Program-made: the position numbers and the translations under genes
Source of the DNA: an uncultured Porphyromonadaceae bacterium
GTDB lineage: Bacteria; Bacteroidota; Bacteroidia; Bacteroidales; Barnesiellaceae_A
Assembly: GCA_900538705.1 (NCBI GenBank)
Contig: UPZG01000005.1
Location: forward strand, 1-64,000
Direction: 5' to 3'
Length of the DNA: 64,000 bases
Part shown: piece by piece, positions 43,886 through 52,766 of the stretch
Layout of the letters: each line of letters opens with the position of its first letter
Numbering within the stretch: the stretch's first letter is position 1
Notes under the pieces: generated by a model
The model's input: only the letters and a program-made list of their open reading frames with translations
Told to the model about the DNA's origin: nothing
Database searches by the model: none

Positions 43886-46171
43886 TTACCGGATAGCCAC
43901 TTTATCTACCAGCACACTATTGTTACAGAGGACACGCACCACATACACACCATCGAGGCCGGCTACCGAGAGTTGTTGCACAGCCGTAGCACGTTTCACC
44001 TCCCGTCCTGCAAGGTCATACAGCGCCACTTCATCGGCAACATCGCTCAGATACAACACATCGCCTGCCACATACACGCGGTTTTCGCGAGCATTCACGC
44101 GGTCTACTGCCGACACATCGTTTATCTTGAAAGCCGGCGATATAACCTGCAACTGCTTGTTTCCCGTCGGGTCGGTAAGCTCTACCTTCAAATCGTACCA
44201 CAGCGTTTCGCTCTCGACATTCACGACATCCAAGGCACCACGATAGAAATAGCCGAAGGCCGGATAACGATACAAATCGGGAATCTCTTCTACGGGCAAT
44301 ACCTGCCAAGACTCGGTTCCATACGGAGCATAGCTCACGGCTACCGTCATTTCCTTACAATCGAAGTAACCACTATAATATTCGCTATAATAGTTATAAT
44401 TAAAGTCACCACCGGCAAACTCCAATACGCCATCGGCCGGTCGCTCAAAGCGGTCGGTGACACGACCGTCGGTATTGCAGAACTGCAACATCTGTAAAGT
44501 AGGAGCTGTACAGTCTTCTTTCGTGGCATCGTAATTTACCTGCAAGAAACTCTTTCCTTGCAAACCATCCACCTCGACATTCTCATTCAGCAACGTCAAC
44601 TCATACTCACCCTTGGGTTGCTCCCATATATAGGGGAACATAAACTCCAAATACTCTACCGTACTGTCGCAAACCGTTTCGCCGTTATATTTCAGGCATA
44701 CATCGGTATAAATATCACTTGCCTCCAATACTTCTCCATAACGCCCCAACCAACAGGGAGAAAGCAACGACATATCTCTTTGCATCCTGTCATTATAGTA
44801 ATTCTGAGCCATAAAGGCATTGATGGGGGCACACTCGCCCAGTACAATGGGATGGGCCGGGTCTAAATAATAGCTGAACGCAGGATGCCCGGGATATTCC
44901 AACATAGGTGCATCCTCGAACAGCCACTCGGGAAATGTCTGGAAGCCATAATTGCCATATATATCATGTCCCTTATTGACATACTCAAACGCCTGCTTGT
45001 CGGCATGCCATACTACCGGATTGCCTATAATACCCTGCTCGTTCATCTCCTCTATTTTGGAGTGCACCATTACGTCCAACGCGTTTTCATCGGCCGCATC
45101 GGAGAACGGAGCATCTATATAGATACAGACAGGCTCCTCTCTCTTAATCTTGTAATTACTTGAAAATCCGCCCCAACCACCTTGCATTTCACCTTGGAAG
45201 ATTTCTATTGTATTAAATCCTATACTGAACTCGGCACTATCTTTTACAGCCGGAGTAGGCGTAAAATATTGCTCATACAACTTATAATCAGCCGGATTGT
45301 TATTCAACTCCTCTGCACCGGTACCATCAGTGGCATATTTGATTACATAAAACGCATTATCTTTTGCTGCTACGACACGTATTTGTGCCAGCGTATAACG
45401 GTCGCTCAAATCGGAGACATAAAAATCGAAACTTCGTTCCCAGTTTCCCCAATCCACACCGTCTGTTATCCAGTGGGCATTAGTATTACCAGTAAATGAC
45501 TCTATTATTCCTACACCCTTCAATATTATATACCGATGAAAGAGTATTTCATCATAATTTCCTCCTTCTATCACTGTTGGAATATAGTCGGGCGCATTCT
45601 GAGCCATTACATCAGGGACAAAAAGTTCTCCCTCGGCATTATACGTATTTATAACAATATGATTGTTCGCTTCGGCAAAATCTATCGGCAAAGACTTATC
45701 TGAGGTAATATCTACCAGCTCTTTTATCACCGTAACAAGCCCATCAGCATTCCCGGATATTTCATTTACGTTCCACATACTAATCAATACATCATACGTA
45801 CCCGGAGCTATGGGAACAGGAATATTATTCAAATCGACCTCACCACGAGGAGTTGCGTTTATAAATGTATCAGTATTATAAATAGTTATACCTGAAAGAT
45901 TATAATTATCAGGGCATTCAATAGAGAGTGTCAGCGTCACATCGCCCTCTTGCGCCACCTGTGCTACGTTCTTACGGGGAACATATTGCACCATATTATC
46001 AGCAACCTGCTTCTTCTCGTATCCCGATAACGACGTACCAAAATCGAACTTATAGGTACTGCCTCTACTATTGAAGTCGGGAGTGAAACACTCTGTTATT
46101 ATCGGTTGCACTGCCAAAGCTCCCATCGTGCCGGCCAACCATAAAGCGACAGATAAATAAATGTTTTTCAT
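43886..46171 (-). CDS. Large secreted protein with type IX sorting-tail-like C terminus
   Basis: This 761-residue protein has a signal peptide (MKNIYLSVALWLAGTMGALA) and an acidic, aromatic-rich, beta-type body that I do not recognise. The last 70 residues look like a type A sorting or Por-secretion tail (VALYDLAGREVKR, GLDGVYVVRV, KVAIR), which directs export and anchoring through the type IX system in Bacteroidetes. No catalytic motif is visible, so adhesin, binding protein and novel enzyme remain open. It is monocistronic with a strong terminator and is divergent from a TPR/HTH regulator that may control it. Confidence 0.75.
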   Translation of the reverse strand: MKNIYLSVALWLAGTMGALAVQPIITECFTPDFNSRGSTYKFDFGTSLSGYEKKQVADNMVQYVPRKNVAQVAQEGDVTLTLSIECPDNYNLSGITIYNTDTFINATPRGEVDLNNIPVPIAPGTYDVLISMWNVNEISGNADGLVTVIKELVDITSDKSLPIDFAEANNHIVINTYNAEGELFVPDVMAQNAPDYIPTVIEGGNYDEILFHRYIILKGVGIIESFTGNTNAHWITDGVDWGNWERSFDFYVSDLSDRYTLAQIRVVAAKDNAFYVIKYATDGTGAEELNNNPADYKLYEQYFTPTPAVKDSAEFSIGFNTIEIFQGEMQGGWGGFSSNYKIKREEPVCIYIDAPFSDAADENALDVMVHSKIEEMNEQGIIGNPVVWHADKQAFEYVNKGHDIYGNYGFQTFPEWLFEDAPMLEYPGHPAFSYYLDPAHPIVLGECAPINAFMAQNYYNDRMQRDMSLLSPCWLGRYGEVLEASDIYTDVCLKYNGETVCDSTVEYLEFMFPYIWEQPKGEYELTLLNENVEVDGLQGKSFLQVNYDATKEDCTAPTLQMLQFCNTDGRVTDRFERPADGVLEFAGGDFNYNYYSEYYSGYFDCKEMTVAVSYAPYGTESWQVLPVEEIPDLYRYPAFGYFYRGALDVVNVESETLWYDLKVELTDPTGNKQLQVISPAFKINDVSAVDRVNARENRVYVAGDVLYLSDVADEVALYDLAGREVKRATAVQQLSVAGLDGVYVVRVLCNNSVLVDKVAIR

Positions 46172-46198
46172 AAGCGTTATTATTAGTGGTTAGTACCG

Positions 46199-46206
46199 CA
46201 AATATA
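46199..46206 (-). promoter_or_regulatory. -7 box of the secreted protein gene
   Basis: TATATTTG on the minus strand, 27 bases before the start at 46171. No good -33 TTTG is visible, which would fit a promoter needing an activator. Confidence 0.5.
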
Positions 46207-46325
46207 GGGGGTACAAAGCAAGTGTACATAATAAAACCGGGTGACAAGTGGGGGACACAAGACAAATATCAATCATGAAATGGTGAATTGTATACTTAAA
46301 CGAAGAGAAGGAAGTCATTTTTCTT

Positions 46326-46333
46326 TACATTTG
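46326..46333 (+). promoter_or_regulatory. -7 box abutting the TPR/HTH regulator start
   Basis: TACATTTG ends only 4 bases before the ATG at 46338. Transcription from it would begin at or next to the start codon, giving a leaderless mRNA. Confidence 0.55.
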
Positions 46334-46337
46334 CAAC

Positions 46338-48062
46338 ATGAACCGATATTCTATTTCCCTTCTATTATTATTTGGTGTTCTTTCTGTTATAAACGCAACA
46401 GCTCACACCAAATGGAAACCGGTGGAGCAACAGCACGATTCGCTGGTACAACTCATGGACATGCCGGGTGACAAGGCAAGCAAAGCACATATCATAAGCG
46501 AGATGTACGATGTGTGCCGTCGACATCCCGACCTGCAGGCCCTGACATGGCGCACACTCTACTTCGATGCGCTATGTAACCCCGACACCGCTATCCGCGC
46601 CAAATTGCTACAAGCTGCCGCAGCGATGACAGACTCCAACCGATATCGCTACGATTACATGCGAATAAAACTGCTTGGGAAACCCTATATCACACAAAAT
46701 TGTGTGGAAACATATAAAATCATTAAAGAGTGCCACCGCTATTTCTGCAAGATAAACGACTCGCTCTACATGGGCAATACGTATGTAGATTTAGGCTATA
46801 TCTTTATGCTCTTGGACGAGCCAAAGAAAGCACAGACTGCATATAGTGCTGCCGACACGATATATCGCCGCATAGGACGCAAAGACTACGCCCTGCGCAA
46901 CGGGCTGAACCTCGCCAACTTGTATCAACGCATGAATGAAAATGAGAAATCGGTAAATCTTTTGCGAAAAATCATCCACGACAAATCGATACAAACCGAT
47001 ACTTCGTTTGTCATAAATGTTCTGCTATCGCTATACGAGTGCAGCGACTCAGTAGTGGAGCGCGACAGCACATCGCTGCAGGCCAAAAACCTGGCCGGCA
47101 TATACGGAAGTAATAGACTAATACTGAAAAGCTACATAAACCGCGGTGCATATCATCTATCTTATGGCGACAAAGACAGCGCACGATATTACTACCACAA
47201 TGCTTTCGACAACTATACTTATGCCAAGAACGACTACCCTACCTTAGATGAGTGCCTCTCAGGACTGACGCAACTGTATGACATCACAGGGCAAACAGAC
47301 AGCGCCTATTTATATCAGAGCAAGCTGCTGGCACTGCGAGACTCTATAAGCCGCGCAAACGAATTGCAAAAGATACTACGCCTGGAGATGGGTCATGAAA
47401 TAGAGAAATACGAAATGGAACTGAGAAATGCCGAGCAACGTAACCGCACAAAACGACTTGTCACGGCAGGAATTCTTATCATAGCGCTCTGCCTGTCGAC
47501 TACGGTATGCTACATATTATATAACCAACGTCGCAAAGAGCGGTTGGCAAAGCAGCTGAAAGAGAGTGAAAACAAGGAGCTTGCCACCCGGCTGGAAAAC
47601 GAGGCACTGCAAAACGAACGGTTCCAAGCCGAGATAGAGTCGCAGAACCGCGAATTGGCATCGAATGCCCTGGTGATGAACGAGAAGAAACAGGCGCTGC
47701 ACGAAATGGCAAACGTTGTGGAAAAGCAATGTACCGATGGCAACATCAGCAAACAGGCGGCTACAGAATTGCAACAGAAAATAAAACTACACATAGGACA
47801 AAACAACGAATGGGAATACTTTCGCATCTGTTTCGAGAAGGTACACCCCTCGTTTTTCGTGCGGATGAAAGAGCTTTTTCCCAACATCTCGGAAACCGAC
47901 CTGCGGCTATGTGCCTACATTCGCACCGGCATGGGCAACAAGCAAATAGCTACCATGCTGGCCTTGCAACCCGACAGCATAAAGAAGTCGCGCCACCGCC
48001 TGCGCAAAAAATTAGGGCTATCGATAGAGACATCGATAGAAGATTTTTTACGGTCGATATAG
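46338..48062 (+). CDS. Membrane-spanning TPR protein with cytoplasmic LuxR-type HTH
   Basis: This 574-residue protein has a signal sequence (MNRYSISLLLLFGVLSVINA), a periplasmic region of TPR-like helical repeats (about 60-345), one transmembrane segment (about 373-395: LVTAGILIIALCLSTTVCYI), a coiled coil (about 395-470) and a C-terminal LuxR/GerE-type helix-turn-helix (about 525-574: TGMGNKQIATMLALQPDSIKK). This is a known Bacteroidetes layout for one-component membrane regulators that sense in the periplasm and bind DNA in the cytoplasm. Divergent placement next to the large secreted protein gene suggests that gene as a target, by inference only. Confidence 0.85.
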   Translation: MNRYSISLLLLFGVLSVINATAHTKWKPVEQQHDSLVQLMDMPGDKASKAHIISEMYDVCRRHPDLQALTWRTLYFDALCNPDTAIRAKLLQAAAAMTDSNRYRYDYMRIKLLGKPYITQNCVETYKIIKECHRYFCKINDSLYMGNTYVDLGYIFMLLDEPKKAQTAYSAADTIYRRIGRKDYALRNGLNLANLYQRMNENEKSVNLLRKIIHDKSIQTDTSFVINVLLSLYECSDSVVERDSTSLQAKNLAGIYGSNRLILKSYINRGAYHLSYGDKDSARYYYHNAFDNYTYAKNDYPTLDECLSGLTQLYDITGQTDSAYLYQSKLLALRDSISRANELQKILRLEMGHEIEKYEMELRNAEQRNRTKRLVTAGILIIALCLSTTVCYILYNQRRKERLAKQLKESENKELATRLENEALQNERFQAEIESQNRELASNALVMNEKKQALHEMANVVEKQCTDGNISKQAATELQQKIKLHIGQNNEWEYFRICFEKVHPSFFVRMKELFPNISETDLRLCAYIRTGMGNKQIATMLALQPDSIKKSRHRLRKKLGLSIETSIEDFLRSI

Positions 48063-48073
48063 TCCCCTCTCTC

Positions 48074-48616
48074 CTACTCGGGGCGAACGAAAAAGGAGAA
48101 ATTGACACTACCGTATGCACGATGCTCTACAAAAAACGGATGCGAAGAGAAATCGTTGGCACGCGAATGCTCCAATACAAAAAGGCCACCGGGACGGAGA
48201 ATGGTTGCCTCATCGAGCACCTTGGCAGGTATGGAGGGAAGCTGTGGAAGGTCGTAAGGAGGGTCGGCAAAGATAAAATCGAATTCCTCGCGACACGCAG
48301 CCACAAAACGGAATACGTCACCTCGCACGGGCATGAGGTTGTCGTCGGCCAACTCTTTCTGCACTTTGAGGATAAAATTATATTGCACAGGGTGTTTTTC
48401 TACGCACACCACTCGGCTGCAACCGCGCGACAGCAACTCGAAACTGACGGCTCCCGTACCGGCAAAGAGGTCGAGTGCCGAGAGCCCCTCGAAATCGAGA
48501 CGATTCTCGAGTACATTGAACAAATTCTCGCGTGCAAAGTCGGTCGTGGGACGTGCCTTGATATTGGTAGGGACATCGAAACGGCGACGCCCGTATTTTC
48601 CTCTTATAATTCGCAT
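48074..48616 (-). CDS. rsmD: 16S rRNA (guanine-966-N2)-methyltransferase
   Basis: This 180-residue Rossmann methyltransferase has the RsmD start (MRIIRGKYGRRRF), the RPTTDFARENLFN motif, SAM-binding LDLFAGTGAVSFE and the catalytic DPPY (in FADPPYDLPQL). It methylates G966 of 16S rRNA. It overlaps the DUF3822 gene by 13 bases on the same strand, a common Bacteroidetes pair. It is convergent with the TPR/HTH gene, with an 11-base gap. Confidence 0.95.
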   Translation of the reverse strand: MRIIRGKYGRRRFDVPTNIKARPTTDFARENLFNVLENRLDFEGLSALDLFAGTGAVSFELLSRGCSRVVCVEKHPVQYNFILKVQKELADDNLMPVRGDVFRFVAACREEFDFIFADPPYDLPQLPSIPAKVLDEATILRPGGLFVLEHSRANDFSSHPFFVEHRAYGSVNFSFFVRPE

Positions 48617-49419
48617 AACGATAAAGCTGTAAGGTCAAAAGGTAATTGCATGGCATCGCTGCCTATGGTGTGGCGTTGCGACGGGAATATAACAGGCCCC
48701 ACGGTGAGGATGTAACGACGCAACAGCGTAGCCAACTCGCGTCGTGCCACGGCATCGCCGGCAATCTGCACCTCATCGGTCTGCTGATTCAGCCCCAACT
48801 GCTGCCATATGTTGAGCAGATGATAGGCAGCATCGCCGGTAGTGGGAGCGACAAAGGTATTGGCAAGCAACAGCCCCTTTTTGTCGAAACATGCCACCTC
48901 CATATTGCCGTCGTAGAGTTGTACATACACCTTGGCAAAATTACCTACGCGGCTTTTGCGATAAAAGTATTCGCACAGAGGCGCCAGCGGGTGCAGTACG
49001 GCAGGCATCCCGAATGTGCGACGCAAAAACGATGTCACAGCTCCGTCGGCAGCCGAAAGCATCGAGGCTCCTACATAGGGCAAACGGCTCTCTAAAACCT
49101 CTTCACCCTCGATAGCCGGATAGACAGTACGGAAAAAGGTTTCGGGCGAAGCCTCGGCTGCCACATCAATGGGAACAAGCAGAAACCGCTGCGTAGGCAA
49201 CAACACATACACCTTCTTGAAGGACTGCAACAACTCGTCGTGAGAGTAAACAGTCCGCTCTATCTCAGACAGGAACGATGCCGATGCCGAAAAAACGTCG
49301 CGCCCGCATACCAGCGAGCCGTCGATGGCCGGATGGTAACAGGAATAAATCATCTCGCGAGGCGTAATGCGCAGCATCAGAATATACTGCGAAGTATCGG
49401 TAGGCAATTCGTGCGGCAT
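48604..49419 (-). CDS. DUF3822 family protein
   Basis: This 271-residue protein matches the Bacteroidetes DUF3822 family, usually found beside rsmD. Features include a beta-rich N-terminal half and a later alternating segment (KVYVQLYDGNMEVACFDKKG) reminiscent of the actin-like ATPase fold. It has no signal peptide and its function is unknown. I chose ATG at 49419 (MPHELPTDTSQ); the longer in-frame extension passes through the promoter box at 49469-49476 and is unlikely to be translated. Confidence 0.8.
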   Translation of the reverse strand: MPHELPTDTSQYILMLRITPREMIYSCYHPAIDGSLVCGRDVFSASASFLSEIERTVYSHDELLQSFKKVYVLLPTQRFLLVPIDVAAEASPETFFRTVYPAIEGEEVLESRLPYVGASMLSAADGAVTSFLRRTFGMPAVLHPLAPLCEYFYRKSRVGNFAKVYVQLYDGNMEVACFDKKGLLLANTFVAPTTGDAAYHLLNIWQQLGLNQQTDEVQIAGDAVARRELATLLRRYILTVGPVIFPSQRHTIGSDAMQLPFDLTALSLCEL

Positions 49420-49468
49420 ATCGTAAAGGATGTTGATTACAAATATTGCATTTATATGGCTTTGTTTG

Positions 49469-49476
49469 CAAAAATA
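49469..49476 (-). promoter_or_regulatory. -7 box of the DUF3822-rsmD unit
   Basis: TATTTTTG on the minus strand, 49 bases before the start at 49419. The -33 region is unclear. Confidence 0.5.
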
Positions 49477-49581
49477 CAAAATTACAATGGTATTACGGAA
49501 CGAGAGGCCGATTTTAGAGGGAATTTTCATAGCCGACTACTCTGCACAACACAAGTAAGCCCAATTCACGATTATATTACT

Positions 49582-49589
49582 TACATTTG
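49582..49589 (+). promoter_or_regulatory. -7 box of the RecD-like helicase gene
   Basis: TACATTTG, 36 bases before the ATG at 49626. The -33 region is unclear. Confidence 0.55.
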
Positions 49590-49625
49590 CAACAGCAATT
49601 TCTTTCAGCAAGAAACAGTAATCAT

Positions 49626-51047
49626 ATGTTATACGAAGCTCTTGCCACACAGGCCTGTAATAATCTGCCATACGTTCCCAACGCACAACAAAGCGAGTTG
49701 CTGTTGAGGCTGTCGCGCTTCATTCTCACGGGGAGTGACAACGAAATATTTCTGCTCACAGGTTACGCTGGCACGGGCAAGAGTTCGCTGGTTGGCGCTT
49801 TGGTAAAGGCGCTCACAAACTTGGAACATAAAACTGTCTTATTGGCACCTACTGGTCGTGCCGCCAAAGTATTTGCCCATTATGCCGGCCATGCAGCCTA
49901 CACAATACACCGCAAGATATATCGTCAGCAACGATTCTCACCCGATATGAAAGGGTTTCTTGCGGGTAATAATCTGCATCACGACACACTCTTTGTCGTT
50001 GACGAGGCCTCTATGATAAACAACACGCCGGGCAACGACTACTATGGGTCGGGGCAGCTTCTCGACGACCTGATAGAATATGTATATAACGGCAACAATT
50101 GCCGACTGTTGCTCCTTGGCGACACGGCTCAGCTTCCACCCGTAGGTCAGAGCGCCAGCCCTGCCCTCTCGCCCGAATGTCTCGCTTCATACGGACTGAA
50201 GGTGACAGCCTACGAACTGAACGAAGTTGCCCGACAGACAAGCGAGAGCGGCATACTTTATAATGCCACACTGCTGCGGAAACTGATGCAAGAGCACAAG
50301 GGCGACATACTGCCGGCTCCCCGCCTGCGACTGCAAGGATATACCGACGTAGAGAATCTGAGCGGTGAGTTCCTGATAGAACGGCTGTCGGACTCGTACG
50401 ACCACGTAGGCATGGACGAGACCATCGTGATAACACGTTCCAACAAACGGGCGGGCATATTCAATCAAGGCATCCGCAACCAGATACTCTACCGCGAGGA
50501 GGAGCTCACCGCCGGCGACATGCTACTGGTAGCCAAAAACAACTACTACTGGGGCAAAGAATATAAGGAGATAGACTTCATTGCCAACGGCGATATAGCC
50601 CGTGTGGTACGTGTGAGAAAGCACTACGAGATGTATGGCTTCCGCTTTGCCGACGTGCAATTGCAGTTTCCCGACCTCGATGTGGAACTCGACGCCCGTA
50701 TTCTCTTAGACACGCTCACGAGTGATGCTCCCGCCCTATCGCGCGACGAGAATGAACGGCTCTACACCGCCATTCTCGAAGATTATGCACACATTGCCTC
50801 ACAACGCGAACGGATGCAACGGCTCAAAGCCGACCCGTGGTTCAATGCCCTGCAAGTAAAGTATGCCTACGGCGTAACGTGCCACAAGGCACAGGGTGGA
50901 CAGTGGCGGCACGTATATATAGACATGGGATACATCGACCCGCAAAACCTCACACTCGACTTCTACCGCTGGCTCTATACCGCCATGACCCGCGCCACGG
51001 AACATATATACTTCATCAACCTGGGCGAAGCATTTATCGAGGGGTAA
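49626..51047 (+). CDS. RecD2/Dda-like SF1 DNA helicase
   Basis: This 473-residue helicase has Walker A GYAGTGKSS (residues 46-54), LLAPTGRAAK (motif Ia), VVDEASM (motif II), GDTAQLPPVG (motif III) and the C-terminal VTCHKAQGGQWRHVYID with YTAMTRAT (motifs V and VI). It resembles short RecD2-type 5'-3' helicases of Bacteroidetes, without the long N-terminal domain of RecD2. I chose the ATG at 49626, because the in-frame extension upstream overlaps the promoter. A role in repair or replication restart is inferred from the family. Confidence 0.9.
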   Translation: MLYEALATQACNNLPYVPNAQQSELLLRLSRFILTGSDNEIFLLTGYAGTGKSSLVGALVKALTNLEHKTVLLAPTGRAAKVFAHYAGHAAYTIHRKIYRQQRFSPDMKGFLAGNNLHHDTLFVVDEASMINNTPGNDYYGSGQLLDDLIEYVYNGNNCRLLLLGDTAQLPPVGQSASPALSPECLASYGLKVTAYELNEVARQTSESGILYNATLLRKLMQEHKGDILPAPRLRLQGYTDVENLSGEFLIERLSDSYDHVGMDETIVITRSNKRAGIFNQGIRNQILYREEELTAGDMLLVAKNNYYWGKEYKEIDFIANGDIARVVRVRKHYEMYGFRFADVQLQFPDLDVELDARILLDTLTSDAPALSRDENERLYTAILEDYAHIASQRERMQRLKADPWFNALQVKYAYGVTCHKAQGGQWRHVYIDMGYIDPQNLTLDFYRWLYTAMTRATEHIYFINLGEAFIEG

Positions 51048-51146
51048 GGCACGTATACAAAAGAATCCGTATTACATGACAAAAATGCACATCAGAAAAG
51101 TGAGCCGATGCACCGTGGCTGTGCATCGCAATTTACAATAAAAGCG

Positions 51147-51154
51147 TAACTTTG
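51147..51154 (+). promoter_or_regulatory. -7 box of the MATE exporter gene
   Basis: TAACTTTG, 124 bases before the start at 51279. The leader is long but contains no riboswitch fold that I can recognise. Confidence 0.45.
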
Positions 51155-51278
51155 CAGCTCCATCAAGTGCAAAGATGTCACTACCATACCAGAAGCTGGA
51201 AACAGTGTTGCGACAGCTGCGTAAAACAGGGAAAAGAAACTGCGACGCAACTCATGCACGAACCATAGAACAAGTTAT

Positions 51279-52595
51279 ATGAAAGCCAATCGCGAAATAC
51301 TACGCCTTGCCATACCTAACATTATCTCTAACATCACCGTACCACTGATGGGTATCGTCAGTACGGCCATTGCCGGGCATTGGGACAGCGAGCATTCGGC
51401 TGCTGTCATAGGGGCATTGGCAATAGGCGTATCGATATTTAACTTCATCTATTGGAATTGCTCGTTTGTGCGCATGGGGACGAGCGGCCTCACGGCACAA
51501 GCCTACGGTGCCGGCGACCGCGCCGAGTGGACTCGTATGCTGGTGCGCGCCGTCACGGTAGCCGGTGTATTGGGGCTAGCAATATGGCTGTTGCAGATTC
51601 CACTGGGACAGTTTGCACTGTGGATGATGAACGGCAACGAAATGGTCAGAGACTATTTCTATGCCCGCATCTGGGCTGTTCCTGCAGGCATCCTGCTTTT
51701 CGGGCTGAACGGATGGTTTACCGGAATGCAAAATGCCGTTATACCTATGTGCATTGCCATAACAGTCAATGTCATACACTTGGCATGCAGTTTTGCATTT
51801 GCCTTTGGGCTCGACCTGGGCATTGTAGGTATCGCCTACGCATCGGTAGTAGCACAGTGGAGCGGCGTAGTGCTGGCTGGCGTACTGTTGCTGCTGTTCT
51901 TCCGCCATACCTTAGTAAAGGTGGCATGGCGCGATATATTAGACCGCCATGTATTACGCCGATTTTTCTCTATCAACGGTAACATTATCATACGCACTTT
52001 TTGTATCGTGATAGTCTACACGTTCTTTACAGCCATATCGGCACGGATGGACGAGGAGATTCTCGCCGTGAACACACTGCTGCTGCAACTCTTCACACTC
52101 TTCTCTTATATGAGCGACGGCTTTGCCTACGCCGCCGAGGCTTTGACAGGCCGTTTCACCGGAGCACGCGACGAAGCATCACTACGACTATACATTCGCC
52201 GCTGCATATGGTGGAGTATAGGCATAGCACTGCTTTTCGTAAGTATCTACATCATATGGTGGCGTGACCTGCTGGGCATCTTTGTCGACACATCGCACAG
52301 TAATGCTGCTGAGCTAATAAGCCGTGCCGGCGAGTACATTGGGTGGATTATCGTCATACCTTTGGCCGGGTCGGTACCATTCCTGATAGACGGAGTGATG
52401 GTGGGAGCTACACAGACACGCATCATGCGAAACACCATGCTATTGGCAACGGTTGCCTTTTTTGCTATTTTCTACGGGTTCCTACCCTTTATAGGCAACA
52501 ACGCACTATGGCTCTCATTCATGTCATTTATGATACTGCGGGGTATATTCCAATACGTAGCGACACACCGACTGGAACTGATATATCGAGTATAA
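51279..52595 (+). CDS. MATE-family efflux transporter, DinF-like
   Basis: This 438-residue inner-membrane protein has 12 hydrophobic segments in two halves and the MATE-typical LAIPNIISNITVPLMGIVSTA start. It has GLTAQAYGAGD in the first half and the matching ALTGRFTGARDE in the second. It is closest to DinF-type members, which export organic cations or drugs using Na+ or H+. It is monocistronic and converges on enolase. Confidence 0.92.
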   Translation: MKANREILRLAIPNIISNITVPLMGIVSTAIAGHWDSEHSAAVIGALAIGVSIFNFIYWNCSFVRMGTSGLTAQAYGAGDRAEWTRMLVRAVTVAGVLGLAIWLLQIPLGQFALWMMNGNEMVRDYFYARIWAVPAGILLFGLNGWFTGMQNAVIPMCIAITVNVIHLACSFAFAFGLDLGIVGIAYASVVAQWSGVVLAGVLLLLFFRHTLVKVAWRDILDRHVLRRFFSINGNIIIRTFCIVIVYTFFTAISARMDEEILAVNTLLLQLFTLFSYMSDGFAYAAEALTGRFTGARDEASLRLYIRRCIWWSIGIALLFVSIYIIWWRDLLGIFVDTSHSNAAELISRAGEYIGWIIVIPLAGSVPFLIDGVMVGATQTRIMRNTMLLATVAFFAIFYGFLPFIGNNALWLSFMSFMILRGIFQYVATHRLELIYRV

Positions 52596-52680
52596 GTGCA
52601 TAAACAATTCCACGTAAAAACGCCCCCGACAATATAAAAAACGACAAATCTTTTTCACATCTACAAGGTATAAAAAAAGA

Positions 52681-52714
52681 GGAGCGTGCGCGCAACATAC
52701 GTCAAGCACCCTCC
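52681..52714 (-). terminator. Terminator of enolase
   Basis: A hairpin pairs GGAGCGTGC (52681-52689) with GCACCCTCC (52706-52714) with one C-C mismatch. It is followed on the minus strand by a run of seven T's, and lies between the convergent MATE and enolase genes. Confidence 0.7.
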
Positions 52715-52766
52715 CTTCCCATTGTAGACTGAGAAGATTAATTACATAATATTATCGGTTTACCCA

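Noticed and set aside
51155..51278. Riboswitch in the long leader of the MATE gene
   Set aside because: I could not find a known riboswitch core or a convincing fold.
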